In this document: positions 36,101 through 51,100 of the stretch, piece by piece
How positions within the stretch are numbered: position 1 is the stretch's first letter
Layout: the number at the start of each line of letters is the position of its first letter
DNA from: Atriophallophorus winterbourni
Taxonomy: Eukaryota; Platyhelminthes; Trematoda; Plagiorchiida; Microphallidae
Length of the DNA stretch: 64,000 nucleotides
Direction of reading: 5' to 3'
Assembly: GCA_013407085.1 (NCBI GenBank)
Contig: JACCGJ010016073.1
Span: 85,969-149,968 of the forward strand
Notes under the pieces: generated by a model
Told to the model about the DNA's origin: nothing
The model's database searches: none
What the model saw: only the letters and a program-made list of their open reading frames with translations
Position numbers and translations under genes: made by a program

Positions 36101-39100
36101 AATCCTGATCAACCTGAAAGAATCTTACCCTATGTGCCCTATTACTTTTGAGCGACTATCTCCTCCTGGAGGATGAGTCGGCTTCAATGAAGATTCTTGG
36201 GAATTTGGGTACAAAGCGTCGTCCCCAGCACCACTCGGCATTTGTTTGAGTCAGCTTCTCTAGCCTTTGCACAACCAAGTGCGACCTGCAAGACAGCAGG
36301 GAGTTGACAGAAAGAGGTGGTGTGCACCAACTACCAGACTCTGTTCCAAATTTTTCCTCAGGGTTTTCTCCCGGAGTGTTTCCCGCGATCGGGTATCCCG
36401 CAAGGCAGCGGAGATTGAAAATCAGGGTTTTCTTTCCCTTAGATGAAATGCCCTCCCAGGCTAACGAGCTCCATCTGCCCTAAGCAAACTTGTTTTCAGG
36501 CGCCAGTCACTCGCCCTCGCCCCTTCTCCTGTTGGTAGAAGCAGTTCCGCCGGGCTCGGAGAGCCACTCGTGCAGCCAGAAGCTGGGACTCGGTTGGTCA
36601 GAGGCTAATTGAGACGCGCGGACACATATGGGAGCATTTATAAAACATTGGAGCTGATCCCATGCCAATCCCGGCTATGACAACCCTATTACATTGAAGC
36701 AAGCCGAAGACAGAACTAAACAAATGAAGCTAGCAAATAAAAATGCGTCGTAACTTACTTACTTTGACTTTGTTGCGGATTGGCTCCAGGGTGGAATTTA
36801 ACCGGTTCATTGATGTCCGGATCGAATCAGCCCACGAACGTCGATCGGAGCGAGATCGTTGCAGATGTGATCCAGTCTCGGTCGCACTGCGAACCTCCGT
36901 AGACGGTCACGCAGACCCAGTGAGACATCACATGAAGTTTCTGCGGATAGGTACAAGTATGTCCCGCACCAACTCGGTGCTTTTGTTCGAGTACACCTCT
37001 CTAGCCTTTGCACAGCCAAGTGGAAACCATACAAGGCAGCCGCAGGGAGCTGGCAGATAAACGCGCGGTGCGCCAGTTATCTACCTACGGGGCTTCTCTG
37101 CGAATTTTCCTCGGGGTGTTCTCCCTAAACCTTTCCCGCAATCGGGTGACCCACAAGGCAGTGGGGGTTTGGAGTCAGGGTTTTCCTTCCCCTAGATGGA
37201 TTGCCAGTAGCTGACGAGCTCCATCTGCCCGGAGCAAACTGGTGTTAAGGCGCCAGTCACCCGCCTTCGCCCCTTCTCCTGTCAGTAAGAGCAGTTCCGC
37301 CGGGCTTGTGAAAGCCACTCGTGCAGGCCAGGAGTTGGACTTGGTTGTCAGAGGCTATTTGAGACGCACGCCACATGCGTGCTTCTAGCTCACTACTGAT
37401 GGAACGATGCATCTGCACAGCATTCAAGTACTGGCGACCCCACATCCGTGCAATATATGTAGATATTCCGAAAGGTGTGGCAGTCCCCAATGCGCCTCTC
37501 CAACATGCTTAATAATAAATTTAGGTCGAAGGTTCACTCCAATCTACTTGGCGCAAGGTTTTACGTTGACAAATTTGATGGCGAAAGGACGTACTTCTGA
37601 TAAACACCATGGTTGTGCACAGATTTGTATCAGTCGTTTGCTACTATCTGTGCGGTGTTGGTACACTAGACCAAACATGCCTCCTGTAACGAGAGTCAGA
37701 GGTGATAAGAACACAAACGAACGTTGAAAACGTAACGCCTGATTGAAAGGTTTTAATCAACTAGAGAACTCGAGTATGAGCTATAACAAAAGGAGAAATG
37801 TTAGATGTGTAATACGGTAAAATAACCGTGTGTACACAATAAAAAGAATGTCAAAACAACATGACACCTCCTAAATAATGGCTCGGGTACATCGATACGA
37901 CTCGGCTTTTAGCACATCGCAAAAGAGCGCATAATTCGTCAGAGGACTTCTTCTCACCTTCTGAATTGTTGTTTGTTGGACTATAAGTGGCTGCAATGGA
38001 CAAACTTTTATTGAAATATTTTGATTTAGCTCTAATATTTGTGGCCAAGCTAACTGCGCACATCCTACTACTACAAGAAATTTAATCCATTTATGAGGCT
38101 TTCGCGCATGAATTTAGCACCGTACCAATATCCTACTGTCCTGGGATGGCAGCTACTGAGCCACTGGAGCAGCATAAAAAGTATCCAGATTAATTGTTTC
38201 TAGCTGTCATTTCTATCATCATGTGTGTGTGTGTGTGAAAACGCAAGGCTGATTCTGGCAAAGTGCCGCACAGTCAGAGACTGCACCATCATCAAGAAGC
38301 ACAAGACTGGAGCCCGACAAAGTGCCAAGCAATGTGAAGCAGGAAAAGCACATAAGCAAGTGCGTGAAAAGGGGAAAGCAGGCGAGAGGAATATGCAAAA
38401 GCAAATACGCAAAAGGCAGCTTGTTTTTGTAATCATTTCTATTATTATAGACAGACCATATAAGCGCGTTTCTGATATGCAGTCATAATCAACGACTAAA
38501 CTAATTAATGTTAGCACCAGTGCTGTTTTCCGGTTTGTATCTCTAATGGTCCTGACATTTAGGATTCCGTGAGTCGATGTAGAATGCTATAAAATTGATT
38601 GGTCAGTTCTTAAGGCTGGGATTGGTATGGTATGGTATGAAAGCACAAGCCTGATCCAGGCAAAGTGCCGCACAGTCAGACTGCACGTGGGCTAGGATAC
38701 TGTCAGGTTGCCCAGGCCAAGGCTGGGATTGATAGAGGAAGAAGTATTAAAACATTGACGGGAAGGGTAAGAGTTTGAAAAGTGAACCATAAAATGTGCA
38801 ATCGCACTTGGACCGTCCTATCAAAAGTCACACATGCCACCGCAGCTCACCACTTATATCATCTATATTAGTTGATTGTAGATGGTCACCGTCTAACACA
38901 TCAACATCACATGCATTGTGCCACGAGAAAAATATGTAACTAACCAGAAAATGTAATCATTTTTATGAAAACGTCAACGTATTTGCCTATTAAAATTAAT
39001 AGTACATTAAACCTGTGTTTTCTTAATCCACAAATGCCACTCAAGACCTGTTTTCATAACACTGATGCCATATCTAACTCCACCAATTTGCATTTTTCAC

Positions 39101-42100
39101 TTTTATCAGGCCACCTATCCGCGATCCCCGCCGATTTGGTTTTCTGATTCAGATGATCCTTGCATAACTCGGATTTTCGACCAGCTGCAATCTACGGATC
39201 CAGCGAATTTTACGGTTGGTTTCCAGGTTCTCTCTTACATCGCTCTTACAGTTGGATCGACAGGTCAAAATGCTTCTACATCAGCTATGTCAGTACGCTA
39301 ACAAGCCTCTCCCTCCTGAATACGCTCGGCTTTGTCCTGAATTTACTCCTGACTTGGTATGTATCCATTGATTCGATTTGATTGCTTTCTGCTCCCCTTT
39401 ACTTTTTGCCACATCCCCTTTTTCTGTCATGAACATTATCATAATGATCAAACTGTCGCGTTGAAACTAATGAACCTTGCTGAGCCTCTTATTTCTAATT
39501 CCTTCATTCGATTAATAAGCAATCGCTCTTTGCGAACCCCAACGGATAACACATCAGTTCGCTGCTGACAAAAACTACTTTTTCCTTGCTTTTATTTTTG
39601 TTATTAACTACGCCGCGGGATGCTGATTGCAAATTGCCAAACCTTAATATTTCCATGCGTAAGTGCATCAAAACATATTTAGGGAATAGATTCCATAAGC
39701 TTTGCTTAGTTCCTTCTAGACTTTTACTTTTAATAACTTGGATCTTGCTGTGTACTGTTTGTTACCCAAAACAGTAAGCTTTGCTATCACGAGTAGTTGA
39801 GATTGTCAAATGGTTTTGGTAGCAATGTTTTCTTTATTAATGAGCTATCTGCTCTTCTTTTTATGCTAATTAATTTTGGAATCGGATACAGTTATACCCT
39901 TGCTAATTAAGCTATTTTCATTTAGCACTCAGCCACCAGCATCTCGCTGTCCGAGGACACCCTCTCTCCGTCATCCTCGCCCAACAGTGAAGCGGATGGT
40001 GACACAGGTTTCGAGGATGAAGATATGCAGCTGAACGATCCGTTTGATGAACAGTAAGCGCCACAATTCTTGCCTGTGCTTACGATGTTTTGTAGCGGCT
40101 CTTTCCAACGCGGATGACACTATTCTAGTTTGATCCGCATTGGTAGTTCACCGCAACCCAAAACAGACATGAATGAATTAATAATAGCACAAGCCTGATC
40201 TAGGGAAAGTGTCGCACAATCGCAGACTGCACATGGGCTAAGGTACTGTCAGGTTGCCAAGGCCTAGACAGATATGTGAAAGAAAATACAAGTAGTAATG
40301 GTAGTGAGACTTCTGCTTAATCCGCATGCAGCTTACTATCTGTGGCCAATCAATTTAGCACAGTGGTAATCCGCACAGCACACTAGTACTGTACGATTTC
40401 ACATCCGTGCATAACAGCAGATTTCGGCCATTACTTTTTTTAATTCGGTCCATGATAAATTGACAATATCTTATAAATTGACCCACACTTTTGTTGCTCA
40501 ACTGGTAAACCTGTTTACATCCAACGTTATTTCAATTTTATGCTGTCAATTATATTCCAGCTGTGCTCACTACGTTTCAATTTATTTACACTTGCTAATT
40601 CTCGGTCGTTTTTCCTCCTTCCAGTGGCACTACCCAAGATGATCAGGCGGAGTACGATGGCATCTCAACGGAAGTAGCGCAGCAATTAGAAAAGCTTAAA
40701 GCTAATCAAATACAGCTATCTGTTGAGGTAATGATACGCTCTTGTTCATTGTCTTGTCTTGCTTTCCGATCATTTTTCGTGCCTTGACATCATATTTCTA
40801 ACCGACTGAAGCGCCCACCAGCCAAGCGTAGTGAACCACGGTGTATCCAGCCCGTAGCAGGCCGTAATAGAATAGATTAACATGGTGATAAAAGTAAGCT
40901 GTGATTTGGTTAATTGGTTAACTACTATAAGGTTAACCGAAAGGATTGTGTAATGTTTATGTTGCTACAGCAGTTAATGAAATTCGACCACAAACGTCTA
41001 TCGAAAAATACTTCTAACCCAACTTAACCATGTCTGCTGCTTGATGTTTAACAAGGTAAAGTTGATGCGGTCTAGACTTATTTGCTTGAAGCTAAAGCGG
41101 CAGCTGTGTTTATATAAGTTGATTCAATACATGTCACATTGCCGACGCTACCTAATTTCCATTTTGAGTAACTGACCGTTTAAACTGATGACCTTGCTAA
41201 TTGTGCTATACAAGCCGTGCTAATAAGCGTCTGAATTGATGTTGTCATGTCTTGACGACTGTAAGCTTCCAGCACGACCCAAGAACTATCTGTTCGAACG
41301 GATCGTCCCAAATTTTACTTATTCATTCTAATTCTTTTATGTCACTGGATTGCATCCGAAGCAGTTGCCACTTATTCGGACCATGTTTCATTTATACTCG
41401 TTTTGCACCTTCAGTTTATATTCGTTTCTGGCAGTAAAGTAATCTGTCGATGGTATGGTATGATATGAAAGCGCAAGCCTGATCCAGGGAGTCATAGACT
41501 GCACGTGGGCGATATTACTGTCAGGTTGCCCACTCCTAGACAGATATAAGAAATAGAGAATACAGGTAGTGAGCTGCATGCTAATCTCTTGATACATTTA
41601 TCCTGCCCGCTTTCAATGTGAATTCTATTTTTTAATAAAATCATCTGTCTGCTTGATTCATCAACATGAATGTTTCCCGATTTTCGTCCATTGACTTATG
41701 GCTTTTACTGATCCCATGCATCGATGTTTCCGTTGCAAGGGGCGGTGCCCTGTTCACACGCCTGTACAGATCGATAGCTGTGGTTGCTATTTCTGCCTTT
41801 AAACAGTCACATTTCCAGGTCACTTGTTGCCCTATCAGTCGTATGCCCATAGTGTCTACTATCCGGTCCCTGTATGTCTGAGCGGTCTAAATTTCACGCA
41901 CTGCAATCTCTCGATGTTGCAAAGAGTCGATGTGTTTGATGTTTATTTCGTATTTGATTTCCTTCTATGTCTACCAACTATTCACTTATATTGTACCGGG
42001 AACGCAGTATTAACCTGCAAAGTCCAATTCAAAATGACCTCCACGCCGACACGAACTATTTACACGTTAGTAGACTCTAACCACTTTCCTTTATATTGTT

Positions 42101-45100
42101 CACGCCTTGAACCTGCGCCCTCTATTTCCTTGTTGACGACAATCTTGAGTATTTGTTACGACGTGTTGCCTTTATGTGATTACCGTATTAGCAGTGTTTA
42201 TATTCTGTTTTGTTTCTCGGGCATCCATTACATGAGCTACCACGAGACGATTTAAAACGTAGTCTGTTTGCCGCTCAGCGTATACTTATTCATATTTTTC
42301 TTTATATTTACTTCAATCAGGGTGCTACCACCGGGGTCCTTCAGTCTTCCGATCGACTGATGAAGGAACTCCGCATGATCTACCGTTCTGATAGCTATAA
42401 AAATGGTAAGTTGCGTAAATCCCAGGTCACAACATACAATGTTAAGCAAACACTCCAATAATATGCTTAGTGCAAGACCGCCACTGAACACGGTTTCGGG
42501 CATATCTCGAAGCGTAACTAACCACTGAGATATCGGATCGCGGGACCCTAGCCTGGAAGACGTGCTGCGGCGACTTTGGAGGGGTTACTAGTGTTGGTAT
42601 TTAGCTGCTTATGTTATGTGGCGGTTTGGCCGTCACGAGATTTACTCCGATCTGGATATGGCGGCACAACAAGAATCCGCTTCGGAAGTGGTGGTCCGGC
42701 ATCCTTAAAACGTGATCCAACTAGCGTAACCTATGCAGCTTGATTTGTTTCTGTTACTACCGAATAACTTGTTTCGGAGAGCATCGTTGCGTATGCGATT
42801 TTAACAGCTAATCCTAGAATATTGCGGAGACATCGGTTGTCAAATACTTGCTGAATGTTTACCCCAAAAAGAGTATATCAATAGTAGAACCAATAAACGT
42901 TTAAACAGAATAGGCATGCGCCACCACACGAAATGGTGAACCCTTTTAACCTGTTGGGTTTGAAATGGACTGCTGCTTTCCCACTAGGGCTGGAATACAT
43001 GAAAAGTTTTTGCGATAACGATGGACATGTTGTAAGTTCATGCAATCTGAATCCAGCGAAATGCTACTGTCTCGGACGATTTGATGACGTACATTACATT
43101 ATCTTCAATCGTAGTAACCTCTCAACATGGCTTCAACTCATCGACCGTTTCCGTTGATTGATTTTACTTGCCAACATTTTCCCGTACATTCCGCTTAATA
43201 GCTCAAAGCTTCCGGTCCCGTGTCTGTGCCTAATCTTGTACAGGTTCTTTAGCGTTGTAAGTCCCACCCTTCCCCACATCTTTTAGAATGTTTACTATGT
43301 CATGGTTGTGTGGCAGTTGAGCACTTGGTACTTGCTACCGGTGTAATGCTGTCTATGAGAAGGATTTCTCCCTCGAATGGCGGTTTTTCATTAAATTTTC
43401 TATGATTGGCATTTTGTCATGGCGACTAGGTATTGGAACTCGTTTGATGGAATCAATTTACAAGTTATTTCAGTGAAAGGATCAATAACAATCATCCTCT
43501 TTGTTGAATGGTTGCCAATGTTTCGGCGTTCAAATAGTCTTATTCAGTAGAGTGGTAAAAATGTTAGCTACAGCGTAAGTTGAACCACAGAGAGCGAATG
43601 TCTCTGTACTGGTTTCCAAGACCGTTTAACCAGAACACAATTGAGGCCTCCTAGCTGATCCGCTCCTTACCAGCCATTAAGTTAAGCTCTTTAGCTTTTA
43701 TTTTAATCAATTAATAACAAACAATTATCGCTTCAATACGATCGATAACAGTCCAGTCTGTTTGATATTTTTGATTAAAATGGCGCCAAACACTTCGGTT
43801 CAGGCGTCGACTCAACAGTAGCTGCAATCTCCAGTTCTTCTGTTTGTCCACACTGCCTGGCTTCCTCGTGGCGATGAAAAATTTGAGCTCAACTTTTCTA
43901 GGAATATTTGGTGCAATCTCAATTCCGGTGCAGTCGTTTATGCTGAATCGGATTGCTATCGCGTTCTTGATGCCTTTCTGCTTTATTCACTTATGGGTGT
44001 CTAATGCGTACTATGGCATAAATCCTAGTCCCATAGATTCACGATTCTCAAACTTGTTCATATTATACCAACATTAGCAACTTAATCCTATAAACAAAAA
44101 TGCTCATCTGCATGCATTTCCATCGCACACACTCCACGACCGGTTTCGTGCTGTTTGCACTTATCAGGTAGGGACCGTATGATCAGCATCCGCGTGCGCT
44201 TGAAACGGAGTATTTCTGTCTTCGGACAAAGGGAGGTTCTGTGGAGTAGCTAAAGTGCACAAGCTCACGCACACATTGAGCATTAATCATGCGTCAATCG
44301 ATGTGTCCTGATTTGCCCTTTGTCTTAGCGGTCTAACTGTATGCGCATAGTCGACTTCGTGTTTACATTAAGGGTTGTACTCAATTGTTAAAATACACAG
44401 CTTGTGTTGGGTTGATGATGTTCTGGTTTGGGGAGTTATAACGTGCCTGTATATGACTGGTGAATTAAAGTTGGTGCGGCCAACTCGATCACATGGCCAA
44501 ATGCTTTCAAGTTCGTGCGACGTCAATACATTTTAGCATTGAAAGGTCAAGCGTCTCACGTGAAATGTTGACTGCATAGTGACCTTCGAGGCTGAACGTG
44601 TTTCCGTCTCAACTGCCGCATTTCTCGCGTAAATTGCGGTTCTTGAGAACGGCCGGGTCGATACTTTGAAACACGTTTTTTTTCTCGTCAAGCTTAAACT
44701 TGCTGTTAGCGTTATAGGCTCTTCGCCCTAGCCTTAATCACAACAAAAGAATAAAGTACTAGACTTGATGAAACAGTTTTCTAAACTACCTTTAACGCGT
44801 CGATTAAACAATCTCACTGCTTGCTGGCGTTGTGATCGAGCCGTATATGCCGATAGTCAAACAATATTGGGTGATTTTGTCACCACTTGCTGTGCCACAA
44901 ACTTCCATCGGTAAAGTTTTTTCGTATGCAACTGACATTCATTGTTCCAACCCTGATTCTCTGATTCATTCGCTTTACCCAATGAAGATCGAAGATACAA
45001 TGCGTCCAGAATTGATGCTTTTATGCATTTTACGATGTTTCCCATTTCAGGTGTGTTTACTGTGGAATTGCAAAATGACAATTTGTACGACTGGAAGGTG

Positions 45101-48100
45101 AAACTGTTCAAGTGAGTGACTCACTCAATTTGGTTAACTTTACTGATGAGAATGTGAGCGTTTCAACGGTTGGGTTAGCTGCAAACTGACAAATGCCCTG
45201 GTCTTTATGTGCTTCACATCGATGGTTGTTTTCAGTTGGAAACACATCCCATTTCAGATACCCGAGATACACTCCCTTTTGGATATTAACCCCGCCGTTA
45301 GCTTTTACACTATTTAAACCCCGTTGGCTGTCACTCCGTGTACGTAGCTGGCGATATCTTCAGTGAACGTGACGGACTGCTGCTACCTATCATCGACAAT
45401 ATTTCCCCGAGTTTCTTGATTTTAATTTATCTGACTCTTCCTGTTTGGCAACGTCAAGTAAAAATGCCATTGAGCCAATTTACAAAATGTGGATTTCAAA
45501 CGCTTTCGTCGCTGGAAGAATTACAAAGAATTCGGGACGGCAGCTTCCTTACGGCTTTTACTGTTATGCGTCACTATGAGCTTTCCCTATCACTCAACTT
45601 GACAACATACAGCGGCACGAATTTTCAGCATCAGATTCAAGAAGTTCGTCGTTGAATTAACGTATCTAATGCATTTTGAGTTCCAAGTGTGTATGTTTAC
45701 TACTTTTCCAATGTTTTGTACTCATGGAACCTGATGATGTGAAAGCACAAGCCTGATCCAGGCAAAGTGCCGCACAGTCAGAGACTGCACGTGCGCTGAG
45801 ATACTGTCAGTTTGCCCAGGCCTAGACAAATGTGATATTTGTTTTTCTTACGGTCTCTACCTGATGACGACACAAAGCTAAAAACCGTTGTAGTGAGTGA
45901 GTGCAGGGGATATGACTACTCCTAAGTCTGATTATTTTTATTGATTTGCTCAGTTAACTTAAATACACACTAAATTGGTCACCCAACTGTTAGTTGCGTC
46001 AATTTCATTAACAGTAACTTCCGTGTATAACCTTCTTCACTGCCCGTCCACAGTTTCAAGGCTCACTGAACCTGATGACGGCAAACAGCCAGAAACCTGT
46101 TGTGTCACGTTAGTACCGGGAAATGTGAGCACTTCTAAAACTGGCTATTTCTATAAATTTGATCGGTTGACTCAGATCCATTTTATGAATTGGCCGCCAA
46201 AAGGTTGCAGCTCCGATATGCTTAACCAAGGCCTCCTCCTTGAAGTTGATGATGATGATGTCGACCATGGATGTACATCACAATCGCATGATTTTATTCA
46301 TACTGCATAGCTTTTCGAATGACCAAGCAGTCCGATTCAGGGAGAACAATCTGTCCCGCAGTGATCGCTGCAATAGGCCGTACTCGGTCGCTCGGCGTCA
46401 GTTGCACAACGGCGACGTAATCTGCGTTCAGTAGCCAAAAGGTGTATCTGCTCCTCTTCAGCTTGCAGCGACGCTTTATACAATGCCTCCAAAGCGACCT
46501 CCAACTCGCGGGATCTATGCCAAGAGCTTTCATATCTTTTTGCAAACGTCTTTGTACCGCAAGTGCGGTTTGCCCAATTGTCGACTTCATGATTTCAACT
46601 CACCATAGAGTATATTTGTCGGAATACGACCATTTTCCATTCTGTAGACGTGGCCAAGCCAAAGCAGTCGACGCTGTCGTAGTAGGGTAAACATGCTCTG
46701 TAGACCATCTTTTGAAAGAACTTCGGCATTAGTCACTTTGTCCATCCACGATATGTTCAAGATACGACGGATGCTTCCTAGATGGAAAGCATTCATCTTC
46801 TGTGTCCTGTGTGGGTGGTCCAGGTTTCACTGCCATACAGTAAAGCATTTATTACGCACGCGTTGTATACCAACATCTTTATCTTCCCAGTCAACCTGCG
46901 GTTGCCCAGACACAAGAGTTCAATCGGGACAAAATTACAGCTGCTTTGTCAACCTACTTATCAATCTCCGTTTTGGAGAGGGGTTATCCGCATTGATTGG
47001 AAGCAGATACGTAAAATCATGTACTGGTTCAAGCTGACAGTTTCAAACTGTGATGATTGGAGGCGATGCAATCCCTTGGCCGATGACTTTGGTCTTGCTT
47101 AGCTGATTGTTAGCCCATAGTCTTTGCATGCTGATGAAAAATAGTCTATTAGCGACTGGAGGTTGTCTTGGGAGTGAGCAATAATTGCTGCATCGTCGGT
47201 AAACAGCAGTTCACTGATTAGCACCCCGTACCTTGGTTTGTGCTCTCAACCGGTTCATATTAAAATACGTGTTTCAGAAGTAGAAAAAAAGAAAATTCCG
47301 AAAAGCGTATGAGGAAGAACGCACCCTTGTTTGACGCCTCTGCAAATTTCAAAAGCTTTTGATCTGCAATCGTTAAAATGGACTGAGTTCTTCATGCCAG
47401 AGTGAAACGAAATAATATCATGAAAGGACTTAATGGGAGCCGTTTTAAGTTTGTTTGGGCCAATGGCTCTCTTGATCCCAGCATACATACCTTCAAAATT
47501 TCCAGCAATAGCAGCTTTTTGGATACTGAGGCTAATTTCAGTCCGATAGTTATTTGCGAATCGTCTTGCAGTCTGTGGGACTTTATTTCTAACTGCTGTT
47601 GTACGTCGTAAGTTTTCATCTGTTGGCATAACTTTGAACTTCAAGAATGCTGGCCATTGCTGACCAAAACAGCAGTCATCTCAGAAGCCTTTGCTTCGAA
47701 CCACCCGCTCGTTTGAGCTTTCTTCGGACCCTAAGTGGAAAGTGCGACTCGGTATTCCCAGTTTTCTGAAGCCGATTCTGGTGGCGTTGTTTTGTTGAAC
47801 TCGGTTGTGAACGGTTTCGAAAATCGCACGTATGAGTGACGTCTATCCTTGGCTTAGTAGACAGTTTGGCGCGGTGAAATCTAGCCTGTGGAAACCTCAG
47901 TTTTGTAAACTAGTGAATGGTCAGTGTCGCAGTCAGCGTTTCGATATGATCTGGCGAGGAGTGCGCTTCCTATATCAGTGCGCCTAACAAGGATAAGATC
48001 AAGCTGATGTCAATGTTTCGACCGGAATGATTCCAAGTGACTTTATGCTATGGTTTTGTTCGAAAGAAATTGTTACTCTGTGCACAGCTCTAAAAGGTCT

Positions 48101-51100
48101 TGCCCATTTTCATTGGTTCTACCTAATCCGATCTTTCCGATACAGTTTTGCCAAGAATCGTAATCTGCACCAACTCTGATATTGAAAACACCCAATATCA
48201 CAACACAGTTTTTAGTCACACGTTTTTGAGATATGTTGTGAGGCTGTGATAAAAAGCGTATTTTTCAACGGGCGTCGCAGAGAGCCTCAGTGCCTAAACG
48301 TTGACCAAGGTAATGTTACAAGTAATGCACTTCAGATTTAAAATCGAAAAATCCGTTCGCTCCCGCTGCTGCTCAGTTCAGCTGCTTTTAGTAGGCTGTT
48401 TCGCACGTCAAACCTTATCAGAACCCTTTCCTTTTCAAAAATGTGTAATCTCTTTCTGTTAGCATACCAGTGTCTGGTAATCGCGTCTCTTGCAGGGTAG
48501 CCACGTCGACCTTCAGCCTTTTTAGCTCATTGTTAATCACAGCTGATTATCTTACGCCTCCGATATTCGAGACGTCGTCATGAAATCCTGGAAGCATAGA
48601 CTTACTTGCTTACTTACTTAGCCACCTTCTTTTAACAAACAGGCGATATGTCATCCGAGCCAGCAGCCTTGAATCGTTTCATGGATTAGATAAATGCTTT
48701 AATTTTTAAATCACTAGGGGGTCTACGCTAACAGGCAAAGGATTATACTGCTTTAAATGAGGCAATGAATCCGTTGCAGGCAGTTAGCTGAATTGTTCTT
48801 TAAAATGTTCGGCCCAACGTGACAAGACTGCCGTCTAATTCAGCGATAGTCTCACTCACTCCTTTGTTCGTAGTACCCGACAATCGAATAAGTTGGAAGA
48901 GTTTTCGCATTATTTGCTATTTCCATTTGTTCGACCTTATTTAGCCACCATTTTTCTCTATCTAGTCTTAAGCTGCGTTTAAGTTCATTCCTTACGCGTT
49001 TACGCTATGTATTATGTCCGGGACCAGAAGATATTTGGCGTCGCTGATGAATAATTTCTATAGAGTGCTGTGAAATCCAGTGGCACTTTGGGGTTGATTG
49101 TGTAGTCCCACAGTCTGATATTGCGGCAACCCGCATAATCCCCGCTATCTTGTTCCATCCTTCATCGGCAGTATAACACAAAGCAACTGGGAGTGCGTTA
49201 CTCAAGGTGGTCCTGTAAATTTCTTGGACTGCAATGCGTTTCCCATTCGAATGCTTCGTACCGGAGAACTTTAATGAGAACCTACATCGCACAAGAGCAT
49301 GATCAGAATCTATACAGGTATTCCAAAATGAGCGGCAGTCCTCAATGCAACCTCTCCAGCGAGCACTTATGGCGATTTGGGCCGAATGTTGGCCTCCGTG
49401 TGGCACATTGACATCTTTTATGGCGAAAGGAAGTACTTCTAAGGAATAATCGATAATGCATACAGAATTGTATGAACCATTCACCATTATCTGTGCGTTG
49501 GCCTTCAAGACCAAACATGCCACCTAATTGTGATTCAGATGTATCTAAGCGACCCGTATGATGTCCATATCTCCCCATATGACAACAATATCTGAGCTTT
49601 TTGCACGTCGCAACTGAGCGTATAGGTCGTCGTAGAAAGCATTCTTCTCGTCATCGGAATCGGTGTTCCTCTGGGCGAAAGATGCTACGGTAAACAAGCA
49701 TCTCTGATTAGAAGATTTTGAGTTTGGTCTAATATTAGTGGCTAGTCTAGCTGCGCACATCCTGCTATTGCAAATAATCCAATCGATTAGAAATGATTCG
49801 GCACGTGAAATCTGCATTATACCAACACCCGCCTGTCCTGAAATGGTAGCTACAGAGTCACCGGGGCAGCGCAAAAAGTAGCGAGTCGAAAAGTTTGGGT
49901 CTGTAAGTTCAGTAATTATAGACGGATCACATAAGCGTGTTTCCGTTAAATAGCAAACATCAATAGTTAGACTATCTAAGGTAAGAGCCAATATGTATAC
50001 CGTAAGAATAGGATCAGTGAGCCTTGAAACAGTGTTAGACCAAGGTATACTGTTAAATAGCGTTCTTAAAAAACCACGATCTTCAACTACAGAATCATTA
50101 AGTGATTTAGGATCAAGCAATCATAACGATTATGGATTATTAATACATCTTTTTACTTACATCCATCTCACTTACACATCACAACTGGTTTTTGCTTGAC
50201 GTCGTTACTTTGAGACAGTAAGATTAGTTTTAGTAATCCGTGAAGCCGGGGTAACGAAATAAACGAAGTTAGACTGTTAAATAGCGTTCATGCAACGAAC
50301 CCTGTTGTCCAAATACTGATTCACTATGTGGGTTCCGTTCAAGCGCTCCAGACGTTTGAGTGATTGATGTATAGGTTCGCTCACATTCTCCGCACTTACA
50401 CTCCAGAACATCGTTTTACTAGCTCCGTTCGATTTCGACGAACAGTCAGAAAGCGGTAATGCTCTGTAAGTGCCGGGGACGTAAGCAGCACAATCTTAGC
50501 TTTATTTCAAAATCATTTTTTGAGCTTCGCGTATCAGCTGTCGGCAATGATTAGTCGGTACCTGACGTTCCGTTATCAGGGACTCGGTCTACAATAGCAT
50601 TGCCTTTCAAATGAGTGCCGATTTTCTCTCCCTGACTTCAACCCGAAATGTCCGCATCAACTGCCTCAACGTTTTCTCATACAAAACTCGTTGTTGTGTG
50701 ATTTTTATTGTCCCAAACGCATCGACCACCGTTTCATTCTTATTTTCTTCCGTAATTTTCAGGGTCGACGAAGACAGTCTATTGCATACCGACATGGAAG
50801 AATTGACCAAATACCCTGAACAGGAGAATCATATAGGCTTGCAGCTCATCTTCAAGGTATATTTAACTAATGGTTTTTGTGGTTATTTTCGTTCTGATGT
50901 TCTTTTTCATCTCAATCTTTTATACACAAGCCTAGAGCCAGACAACGCGAAAAACAACCAGAGTGAAAGACAGTTGAAGGCCTACGTGAATACTCACACC
51001 TAGGAAGCGAAATAAACTATCAAATCGTTTGAATACGTCTGAATTTGTACTTTTGATTTGTGTGCCACGTATGTACATGTTGTCGTACTAAACTTCATGG

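Noticed and set aside
38225..38488. 87-codon + strand ORF in the (TG)n region
   Set aside because: It lies in the repeat G insertion, starts in a microsatellite and shows no family resemblance.
50930..51000. A further hammerhead core in intron 8
   Set aside because: Only a CCAGA-like and GAAA-like string occurs without CTGATGA or pairing stems.
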